From: Apostichopus parvimensis
Lineage: Eukaryota > Echinodermata > Holothuroidea > Aspidochirotida > Stichopodidae
Reading direction: 5' to 3'
DNA length: 64,000 bases
Assembly (NCBI GenBank): GCA_000934455.1
Contig: KN882704.1
Coordinates: 93,518 to 157,517, forward strand
The notes under the pieces are model-generated. The model did no database searches and had not been told where the DNA came from. It was given only the letters and a program-made list of their open reading frames with translations. Shown piece after piece: positions 28,301 to 40,300 of this stretch; the first letter of the stretch is position 1, and each line of letters begins with the position of its first letter. The position numbers and the translations under genes are program-made.

Positions 28301-31300
28301 ATGTCATCTATCTTGTGTGCCAAACACGATGAGAAACAACAAGGTAAGAATCTCAGGCTGTTTGGTTTTATGCTCAGCTTTATGCCATCTACATACTTTT
28401 TACCTTCAAAAATGATTGAAAAGTGACCCAAGCAGAGACGTTTTACTAAGGCATCGAGAAATTTCAAATAGCTAGTGGGCATTTAGTTGATTAGCACTAG
28501 TCATTTCCTCTGGGATAATTTTAATTTTTGCTTTAATAATCTAAAGTATTTGTTGCCGTTAGGACTATTTAATCGGTGTTTCCCAAAGTTTATTGGTCAG
28601 TTTCACAATTTGCTACTTTTCTTATGTAATACTGTTGTGCATTTCACTCATTAGAATTATGGTATCATGTTTTGATTTCAAATCATATTTTCTACAATCC
28701 CATTAGGTAAAACTCAGACCATCACTGGATATGTCTTTGGTCCTTGTCATGTCAATCAGCTGGACTCCTCATTTGCATACGATTATGAATATCTGGGACC
28801 GAATTTAAGAGTCGTGACGACGCCGTTGACCGACCGATGTCACTTGGCTATGGTCATGGCTATGAATCAGTTTGAATGCGGTACCGTGGTCGGCCCGACA
28901 TCCTCGGGAAAGACGGAGAGCATTAAAGATTTAGCCGAGGTAATGAAAATCAAAGAAGGTTAAACTCTTTCTTCCCCACCTGAAATATTTCAACAAGTAA
29001 TTCAAAATAATGTTCAAAGTCAAGATCATGACTTTATTTGGTATAGCTGTGCTAATAAATTGCCATTCAAGCCCTGCCCCTCCCCTCCCCCCTCGCCTTC
29101 CCTGTCTCTCTCTGCCTCTTTCTCCACAAAAAGTCCAAAAAATGCAACAGATTGTTAAACACTGGGCATACAGCACAAACAGTGTTGCACCCAATTTATA
29201 TGCTATTCATTCCTTTTCATGGAAAATTCCAACTTTTACATTTTTAAAGATGTTTTCTTGAATCTTAAATCTGTTACTAGTAAACCTGTGTTTGTTATGA
29301 CCTACTAAGAACTGACAACTTGCATACTCTCTGAAACATGTTTTCATCAAAGTGTCTTTTTTTACCTCATTTTCTTAGGTCATGGGTCGGCATCTCTTCA
29401 CTGTGGACTGCACAAACATCTCCAGTGTCCGAATGCTTAGTCATTTGTTGAGTGGCTTGGTTCAGTCAGGGAGTTGGGGACTGTTTAAAAACCTGCAAAG
29501 AATGACCGAGGGTAAGAAACTGTTCGGTCGGTTCATATAACCAATGGTCGAGATATCTTTAATAGCAATGTTTTCTTGTAATGTTGTTGTTATGTGGACA
29601 TGAAAAGGAGACCATGTAGTGATATTCGTTAGTTTGGCATGTTCCCTAACTCGGTGTAGTACGTTCTTTGTTTGTACTCTTAAATGCTACCATGTTTGAA
29701 AGTTAACTTGTAAGGACTCTTGCAAATGCAATTTTAATCTACACAGCCTCTAAGAAAATGGGCAAATTTGATGCAGTGATAGAAGGACAAACGTAACACA
29801 CATGTTATGTTATGGAAATTTTGCCTTGGTTTGAGCATTCTGATTCAAGGCCTTCATAAGAATAAATCTATCTCTTGAAAAAACTGATCAAATCATCGAT
29901 GCAATTGAAGGATGGAAGGTAACCACACAGCAAAATCAGAGCGTCATTATCATAGTCCTGTAAAAGAGCATTGCAAAAGTACCGTAAACCAAACTACCAA
30001 ATTGAAATAAATTACTCTTCAGAGATTGAAATGAATGGAAGCAAATGGAATTACTAGCGGATCAACATTCACTTGATGGAAGTATAAAAGGATCAAGTGT
30101 TTTTACTGGCGGATCAACATTCACTTGATGGAAGTATAAAATGATCAAGTGTTTTTACTAGCAGATCAACATTCACTTGATGGAAGTATAAAAGTATCAA
30201 GTGTTTTTACTAGCTGATCAAAATTCACTTGATGGAAGTATAAAAGGATCAAGTGTTTTTACTAGCAGATCAACATTCACTTGATGGAAGTATAAAGGAT
30301 CAAATGTTTTTACTAGCAGATCAACATTCACTTGATGGAAGTATAGATGGATCAAGTGTTTTTACTAGCAGATCAACATTCACTTGATGGAAGTATAAAA
30401 GGATCAAGTGTTTTGGTTTGTTGAATTGCAGCCCTATTTCGAATTGTACATGGAAGATTTGGTAAATTCATGGTTGCAGCCTTTGACATCAGATACAAAC
30501 AACTTTGAAGAGAGACTCTAGTGGCAGAGATTGTAAACATTTTGTTTATTTTCATCCACAGGTTTATTGTCGGTGTTTGCCCGACAGCTCCAGCACATCT
30601 TTCACGCTTATCAAGTCTTGAGCAACAGAAGCTTTGACCAGAATTATGAGACCAGAGGAAAATCATCAGTGGTAAATATTCAAATAACTTCAGACTTTTT
30701 CATGGTAGATAACTTTCTTTAAATTATAATGCAAACTTTTGTTCAATTTGGCAAAAAAAATTAAAAATTAAAAAATTAATATGAATTTCCTTCCTGGGTA
30801 GTTGGTAATATTCTCTCAGGTGGTAAGGTTTGTGCAACGAGAATTACAAATAAATTCATGAACATTTGGGTTAACTTGCAGCTTCAAAGAATCATGCTTG
30901 CAGTTGAACAGGTCATTGATCTTATCAAGAAGAATAAATTCCATATTTCAATGATAAATATACTTCAAAATTAGTGAAAGAAATGTCAAGGGGAGATGTT
31001 ACTATATTTATTTAAATGCCAGATACTACAGGTCCAGTTTGGCATTTTGGACCAATACTTAAAATACTGCTTGGTTGAGAAGTTATACTAGCTTTCATTT
31101 GACTTGTCACATGTTGCTGTTTCACTTTGAGCAAAATTTTCAACTGTTGAACAAGTTTTGTAACTAGTCTACCGAAGTTTGTCCATTTTATTCTGTTTCA
31201 GAAAACTTTACGAAGACACTCTGTGACCACTCTGCTTCCAACTACTGCAGAAAAGGATGAAAATAGTTCTCAGAAATTTGGGAAGAAGATCTTTATCCCT

Positions 31301-34300
31301 TTTGAGGTAAAGAGGCTGATATAATAAATTTGACTTGATTCCAGATTCTTATTGAAAGTAAATCACCTTTGACTTAATTTTCTGACCGAGTCTTTCCTGC
31401 GACAGTTTCCTTCTTGCACAACACGTGTCAGGTGTGATCAGTTTTAATCGCCTTTCCTGTGTTTTCTGAGTATTGGGAGTCACAAAATGTCCCTATTTTT
31501 CTTCAATCACCCATAAATAAACATATTAAAAACATGTTGTGTCCCATACTTTCTCATCCTTGCATGCATTTTCATTCAATATTCATTCAAAACACAAAGT
31601 TGTCCGCATTACATATTTTAAAGGTCACAAGTTCAATTTTCTGAAGCAAGTGTTGTAGAGTAGGACCAGAGTTGTTGATTCATGTTGAAACAGTTTGCCT
31701 TGTCAACACCACTCTCTACTTTTAGTAGTTACTACTTTACAAGCAGACTATAAGGTTTCTAATTGTTTTGATAGGAATTGATTTCAAAAATTCAGCCATT
31801 CTGTAATGTTATGCTTACAGTTTTGCCACTTGATTATTGCTAGATTTCCTGAAAATGGATGGAAAAAAAACCAATTTCTCAAGAAATATGTACCAAAAAA
31901 TTGAAAGGTATTTAATGTTAACTAATATGTGACCCCAAAGCTGCAGAAATACAAAAAATAGCAGAATGGATACCTTGCATTTCTTTCTTGAATTTTTCCA
32001 TGGGAAATTAATTTAGTTGGCTCAGTGAAATGTGGTTCTTGGTACCCCTCACAGTACAATCTTTCATATGGTCCCTATCATAGAAATTTCAAAATACCAC
32101 TGTATCACATTGCATCATCATAAATTACATTATGTAAACCACAAGGCGAGACATGTAGTAAAACCAGCAGAGGTGAACCAATACCTTTAAAGTATTACCT
32201 AAATGGAATCCATATTTATCTGTCAACTTTTTTTTTTTTTTCGTTTGGTTTACAAGGAGGCTGATATTGATGAAGTGAAGAATAAGTCGAGAGGCAGGAG
32301 ACACTCCATCGTCAGAGGACGACAAGTTTCTGTGACTGATCATTATCAGATGAGTAATGATCCAGTCCCTCTCTTCATCAACAGACCTAAATCCGGTGAG
32401 TATTACGGTATTAATTAGTAGTGATAAAAACTTCCTGTCGTCAGATTAAAGCAAATAATAAACGGTAAATATATTGAAGTGACTTGATAATATAAAAAGT
32501 TACTTGCAAAATGTAAAAAGACAAAAAAATATATATATTAAAAGAAAGAAATTTTTGACTTTTCGGATTTCCCCTTCACTTTTCTGTTGTCCGTTTAGAA
32601 ATGATAGACGGTTGGCTAGATAGCTCAATTGGTGAAGAATCACAGGACTTTTATCCTGACATAACTGGATTTTAATTCTATTCTAAACAATAAACTTTTT
32701 CTGTTCTTTCAAACTACAAAGTAACCAGAATATGAAAACAAATCGAAGCTTTTGTCAGGTGATATAATTATGTCTATTTGAAACTTATTAAACTCTATTA
32801 CATGTCTTCTTGAAGCAAATCTTTGAATCATGTTGAATGGAACAAAAAGCCTTCTTGAAATAAAATCATTGATATCATTGGAGAATGTCATCGTAAAACT
32901 AGATAAATTAAGTCTAATATTTTGATATGGTAGACCCAAACTTTGAAATTTGATATTTTTTTATAAACATCAGTAGATTTATCATCCACAATTTCTGCTT
33001 CTTTAACAGCAAATGATCATTCCATGCCATCTGTCCAGCAATGGCGTCACAAGCCAATCACATTGGGACACTTGGAATTTGATGGACACCTGATTCCAGC
33101 TAGCGGTAACTTTGCTTGTTTCGTTACCATGACGACAGATGGTATTCGTCACCCTGAGGTACCAGCTAACTTGAAGGTAGGCTACGCCATTATTATATTT
33201 CACATTTCTCTCTCTGTTAGGCAAATATGCCTATCAACGTTTCATTGCCCTTCCAGCTGTCTAAGAATTTGGTTCTTATTTTACAAGTTTATACAACTTT
33301 TACCCCTTTTGATCCTTGTGGAAGTATTTCTAGATATGGGAACTGTTAATTTATTTGAACAAACTTATTTATCGTAAAGATAGTTTCATTGTAGCCAATA
33401 CATGATTGATGGATTGATGGATGGATTGATTGATTGATGATTGGATGGATGGATTGATTGATGGATGGATGGATTGATTGATTGATTTGTTAATTCCTCT
33501 TCAGGCCTCGATGCGACCCACCTCGATGGTCATACCGGACTTACTGGTCATATTGGAGACTCGGTTGATATGTTCAGGGTTCCAAGAACACCAGGGTTTG
33601 GCCTCAAAGCTGTACTCTCTTTCCCAGATATTGTCAGCTCAGGTAAACCTTCAAATCATCATGCTTGTCAAAGTTAACTTTATATGCGCATTTGCAATTA
33701 ACTCCTGGTTCACGTACCCGCACTCGTTATGGCGATCGTGCCTTTTCTGTCGCTGCGCCTTCTCTTTGTGATCAACTCCCATTTCACTTTCGTGACTCTC
33801 CCTCACTTTGTATTTTCAAGAGACAACTAAAAACATTTCTGTTTGATTCCTAGTTTCTTTTTTTTCCCCCTTGGTTTCCTTTGTCTCTTTCCTACTTTGT
33901 AAAGCGCTTTGAAACGCTGTATTAAGCGCTATATAGATGTAATTTTATTATTATTATTATAATTATTATTATTTATTCTGCGGTCTTTGTCAATGGTAGA
34001 TACTTATAACAAATAGTTTCACATATTTTGTTTTTACCGCTTTCCAATAGTTAACAATGATTTGTTTTGGTTATTCAGTGGGTGGCATTTCTTTCAAGAG
34101 AGTTGTTCCTCTCTTAAATGTGTATGTTATTTAAGTTTATTTTTTCTGAACCAGTGACCTCAGAATACATATCCTATTTGTTATCCTGGGGTAATCTTCC
34201 TTACCCTTGTCTGTCTGAGATGTTCTGTAAACAATTTTTAAATTAAATTTTGGTTTCGATTAGCTTATAACACACCAAGATTATATGTTGCCAAAACTAT

Positions 34301-37300
34301 TTTCATTTGTTCACTTATCATAGCATTTAAATATTGTGTCTGTTTTGATTAGTTTCCAGAAAATCCCGACTGTCATCTGGATCTGAGGGTCTTGAAATCG
34401 GTGATGGACGTCGCTGCTCTGAGGATGTACTCCAAGAGGAACGTCTATGAGCTGACTGGAAGAGGCAGCTCACAGAATGGGAGCACGCCCTCTGTTGGTC
34501 TCCCAGCAGGTAAGATTTGCATCACTATAGGTTGTTCATGTGTAAATTGCATAGAGTAAAGTATGCTATCAATACAGGATATGTTAACATTTTACAATTG
34601 AACCATTCCCTTCTATTTTATCTGTCTGTTACAACCTTCAACAGAGATGTATATACCTATAGATTCCTGTTCATTCAAGAATTATAGTTGTATATTAGAT
34701 GAATTGATTCTGAAGCAACTATTCTCATGGTTAACATTTTAAAAAATATCCGCAGACCATATTGAGAGACTTAAAATTCCACAAATTTATCTTTCCCCAA
34801 ACTAGCAAAGTGTCACCTTTGAATAAACCACCCCTCTTGAAAGTTATTGTAATTATTATGATCATTATTTTTTTATTATTTATTGCAATATTTTTGACTA
34901 ATTAGGAATAATATTATTAACATTTAATTTCTATAAACAACCTTTTTTAAAAAAATATTAATCACGTTTCATATTCACTCTGTTTTGTTTTCTCCGTAGA
35001 TTCAACGACTGAAACGGATCTGACAGACATCTTTGAGCAGGATGAACTTCACAAAGAGGAGAATGCCCTGGTCTACGCGATCCACCTACACCTGCTCCCT
35101 CTTCTGAAAGACCGACATCAGCTACACGCCGTCAAGGAACTATTGAGATGTGTCTTCCCCTGGGGTGGAGGAGGTCCCCGTCCCAGCACCGGGGGTCAGG
35201 AACACGACCCTGTGTTACTGGATGCCATACAAAACCAGTTTGTTGCAGACAAGTTACAAGCCACTCCACAGCACGTTAATAAGGTAGCTTGCATAGCTGT
35301 TTAATCTGTTGAATTATTTTCAATTGACTGAGGACTCTGTGATTTGGTTTTGTACTTGCTAACTTTCTTTACATTGTACAGAAATGTTAAAAAAAATGTC
35401 TGATAAATCCACTCTTTAGATTTCAGGTGTCTTGTAGATGTCTAACATATTAACATACATTTTAGTACAACATTAATATTATAAAAAAACAAAAAAACAA
35501 TTTCAGCGCATGGATGCATCATACCCAAATGCTTGTGGAAGAACATGCAGAGGTTTGTTTTAGGAGATATTCACCTGCTACGGTGCTATGTCACAAATGA
35601 CATACACATCCCTAAACACACATGTTCGTTGATAGCAACATTAGCTCATTAGGGCAAGATACTGCAGCCTCCAAATTTAAGCAGTGCCTTTGCCACCCCA
35701 TTTTTGTGTAAAATTCTCAACACCAAGGATATTACATCCAAGCTGTGCCGCCTCAACGTTTGACTTTCTAACTAGTACAACATCAAAAATGAAAAGTCTT
35801 TTACCAGATTTTTAAACAATTTGTTTAATTGCTGCACCGTTTAATCTACTTGAAAGATGATTGAGCTTCTCAGCTGTATATTAATCAAACTAATTTTTTT
35901 GTCCAAATTCATCAAATCTATCAGGTTATTGAACTTCAAGAGACTCTCCAGCACAAGTGCGGTGTCATTCTGGTCGGACCAGCGGGGAGCGGGAAGACGG
36001 TGTGTTACCACACCCTGGCACGGGTGCTGAATAATCTCCATCAGGTACCTGCAGTTGAGAAGGAAGAGGGTCACAAGGGAGTACCGCAGGTGCCAAAGCT
36101 GAAGGTAAATTCATTTATCATGTAATATTCTTCTCGTTCTTTCCGTTTACGTGAGAGGTTTTGTCCCTGTTTGAAGAGGTTTTACGTATATAATTTATGC
36201 TTACAGAATGTATGTATGTATGTGTGCGTGTATGTATTATAGATCCTCCTGCAAGCAGGAACTTGCGGAGAAGCCTCATTGGCTTATCAATGATTATGAA
36301 TTGTCAATTGTCAACAACTCTGTAACTGGACGACATACATTAATCTTGGAGTGACTCGAACTGGGACCTTATGATTGGAAGGCACCAGCATTAACCATTG
36401 AGCTAACACTCCTTAGAATAGTTCTTAATTGGGGCAAAGTATGTAAAACGTTTTGGAGTAGGTTAACAGACTTTGCTTTTAAGAGACTCACTTTATCTGA
36501 TTTTGAATTCCCATTGTTTCTCTGCCGCCTTTATAAAATGATCTTTAATTTTTACATTTCTACACCTGTACCTGTTTTATTGTTTTTGGAGATCGTTTTC
36601 ATTATTTAAAATTTTTTGCTATGATAAAGTGTAGCAAACAATGGCATTAAGCAGAAGAAAGTAAAGATGGGGCTCTTCTATAATGGTCAAAGTAATATTC
36701 AAACAGTCGGTAACTTAAACAATGGAATGTTACAAACACTGAATGTCTGATTATCTTACTGGAGGTTCAGAAGTTGGCAATCAGACTGCAAAAGATTTGT
36801 ATTTTTAAATCTACATTTAAGGGTTTAAGTGAGTCAAGTCCGAGCCCAAGTTCACCAAGTGTTCATCGTATGAAGTTTAAGGCTGAGGTGATTTCCAGAT
36901 TGACCTTACAGTGGCTGGAGGTCGCGACCCAGGGAAAGAAACTACCCGAGTATCCAGCTGTAGATGTCTCTGTGATTTATCCTGCTACTCTGTCATTGGA
37001 AGAGGTATGTGAGGTATTCAGTGATGTAGGTTAGGTTCATCAGGTATGTGAGGCATTCAGTGTTGTAGGCTAGGTTGCTGAGGTATGTGAGGTGTTCATT
37101 GATGTAGGCTAGGTTCCTGAGGTAAGTGAGGTATTCAGTGATGTAGACTAGGTTGCTGAGGTATGTGAGGTATTCAGTGATGTAGGTTAGGTTCATCAGG
37201 TATGTGAGGCATTCAGTGTTGTAGGCTAGGTTGCTGAGGTATGTGAGGTATTCAGTGATGTTGGCAGGTCCCTGAGGTATGTGAGGTAGTCAATGATGTA

Positions 37301-40300
37301 GGCAGGTCCCTGAGGTATGTGAGGTAGTCAATGATGTAGGCTAGGTTCCTGAGGTATATGGGATATTCAGTGATGTAGGTTATGTTACTGAGGTATGCGA
37401 GGTAGTGATGTAGGCTAGGTTCCTGAGGTATGTGAGGTCCTTAGTGATGTATCTATGTGACATACTTAAAGCTATATGTAGGGTTTCTGAAATGTCTGAT
37501 ATGATTAATGTTGTAAGATTTATCCCTGCTGTATGTGAAAATTTCAAAAGCAATCATGTTCATTTACTGTATTGTGAAACGTATACTATAAACTAAGTTC
37601 CTTATGTGTGATGTTTTTTAAGCTGTGCGTTGAGTTTCTAAAGTGTGTTTTGAGGCATTGAAGTTTGTATGATAGGTTTCTGCTGTGTGTGAGGTATTTA
37701 AAACGATATATTACATTTCTGTGGTAAGTGGCATATCCAAAACTTATAACGATGGGTTGCTGAGGTGTATGATGGAATTAAAAACTTGAATGTTTTTCAT
37801 CTTGTATGTTAAAACATCCCTTTTCACCATCAAAGATAATTGGGGAATGGAGCGAAGAAGGAAATTCCTGGAAAGACGGCTTTTTGACCAGAATGATCCG
37901 AGATTCCGCAGCGTCTTCATCGGCAGCGAAAGCTCTCTCTCAGGAGCAGGTTGAGAAAGCAAAACAAAAGAAGGTATAAAATATCATTTCACAAGATTAT
38001 GAAAATATTTTGAGTCTCTGGATCGTTGTAACATCTTGTAGGCAGACGTTTCCTCAGCTTGTGTAGTTTATGTACTGTTTTAGATATGCATGTCAATTGT
38101 GTTTGTAGAGCTTTACCAGTTCTTCACAACTTAATTCTGAAAGTTTTTGTGTCTTCATTGAACATTGACAGTCATCAACTCATAAAAGCGAAATTGTAGA
38201 CGTTATTTCAATAATAACTAACTGTGCCCAATGATCATTTTATAAATTGAAGTCAATACCATTGTATCTTATGAATGTAATGAGGCCTTCACCTACCCTT
38301 CACCTCCCCCTCCCCTCCCCTTTCCTTTCCCTCCCCACCACCCCCTTCCCTTCCCCTCTGCTCCCCCTTCCCCTCCCCTTCCCTTCCCCTCCCCTTCACC
38401 TCCTTTTCCCCGTTCCTCCCCCTCCCCCCTCCATTAATGCCAAATATTACACTTTCACCATTAATTTGCAATTTTATTAGTAAGCTATTAAGCTGCTTGC
38501 ACAATTGAAAGTAATTTCCCATGCACCCCTACCCCAACACCCTAAACTTTGATATCGCCTTGCACATATTAAATACATTCAATATGTGGAAAACTTTAGC
38601 AGTCAGAATTCAGCCGTAAATATCTTTTGTTTCTTTCGTGTCAAAGCCATTTGGTAAAGGACTGCTCAGTTCCCCGAGTGTCATCGAGAAGTGGATGGTG
38701 TTGGACGGAGATGTCAACCAGACTTTATCAGATTTGTACCACCCCGTCGTGAAGAGAGGCAACCGACAAATGACCCTGGCTAACGGAGAGCAACTCGGTA
38801 TTCCAAGTAAGATTTCATAGCTTCATATTTGGTTCAAGGTTGTAACCATTGACTCTCAGGAGTTAAAATGTTTTAATTTTCATTTTGTTTCATTTCATAC
38901 TAGTATAAATACAAAATAATGTAATAATTACGAAAAACAGTTTAAAATAATTAATCTAGTAATAATTATAAAAATAAAATATGTACATGTTAATTATTAA
39001 TTTGAAAGAAAGAAGAAAAAAACAAAATCAGATAAAAACTTATGTATCTGAGAATCCAGTACTTAGAAATACATGAATGTTTAAAGACATTTAGAGACTA
39101 ATTGAATCGCTTTCAACCTTGAATTGTATTAAAGTTTGCATGTTTTTTGTGAATAAACATCAACTATTCAATCCTCAATTTAATGAAAAATAATAATAAT
39201 AATTTCATTTCCTTTATCTCACTAAATATTTTATTTTTATAATTAGACTGAATATCATTTTCCATTATGAGGTCATTTTTCTCAGTTTTAAAGGAACATT
39301 CTTGTGATATTAAGTGTCATCTCCCATCCATTTATTTATTTATGTATTGTTTTGAAGGTTCACTGAGTTTAATCCTAGAGACTACAGATATCTCTCAGGC
39401 CTCGCCTGCCCTGGTAGCAGACTGCGCCATACTACACTTTGGCAGAGAGGTAGTCCAATGGCGGTCTCTTCTCGACTCCTGGCTCGGTGAAGTCAAGACT
39501 CTCTGGGAATGCTCAAACACAAAGTAAGACAATGACATCAGCTGGTATTTCCGAGAATGGACATGTTCTAAAACATGTGCTTTTTTATTTTTCATTACAC
39601 AAGTAGGAATTTATGTGAAGAAAGATGTGAACTTTTGAAGCTGCATAAAAAAAGGTTTTCAGAAATATCCTTGGTTGCATTCAGTAATTTCTTTAATTTT
39701 TGTATACCTTGATAGCTTTTTTTTAAGATATAATTATTTGACAGTTTGTAGATGAAAGCGAATATTAAAGTGAAATCGTCTCCCATCAGAATGGTCGTCA
39801 TGACTGATTTAAATTTCAGTTAGGTGTTATTTTTTCCCCCGATTATGTCTTGACTAATAATAGTGCTGTTTCAAAACTTATTTTACAGATTTAAAATGCC
39901 ATTCAGTCCACTCACTGAAATATTTGAGGATGCTTTGTGCGGGAAATTAGAAGAATAACAATTTTTTTTAGATGAAACGAAAATCGAAAACTGGTTTTGA
40001 AATTGGTGGTTTATATTCTGTATTAGTGGATATACCCTATAGAAAGTGCATATCCATGAAAAAGAGAACACAATTCCTATGCATGTACCCTTCAAAAACA
40101 AGAACATATCCTATGGATATTTCCTAACTAGTGTGTGGATAATTGGGTGCTTTTCCATTGTCTTTCTTTGTTTCTTGGTTATTGTATTCTGTTGCCCCAA
40201 TATACAAATGGACAATGGTTTACAAAGGCAAGTGTTTGCTATCTGAGAACAAGTGAAGAATCAGTACTTGTTAAGATTTAAGGTATCCACTCTTATAATA

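Noticed and set aside
30053-30412. CRISPR-like look of regularly spaced inverted units
   Set aside because: Units are contiguous with no variable spacers, in a eukaryotic intron, and no cas genes exist here.
36993-37196. Reverse-strand ORF with repeated YITEYLTYL
   Set aside because: Reverse reading of the 39-bp donor-derived minisatellite.
38289-38522. Gly/Arg/Glu-rich reverse ORF
   Set aside because: Read from a pure pyrimidine tract; no complexity or conserved motif.
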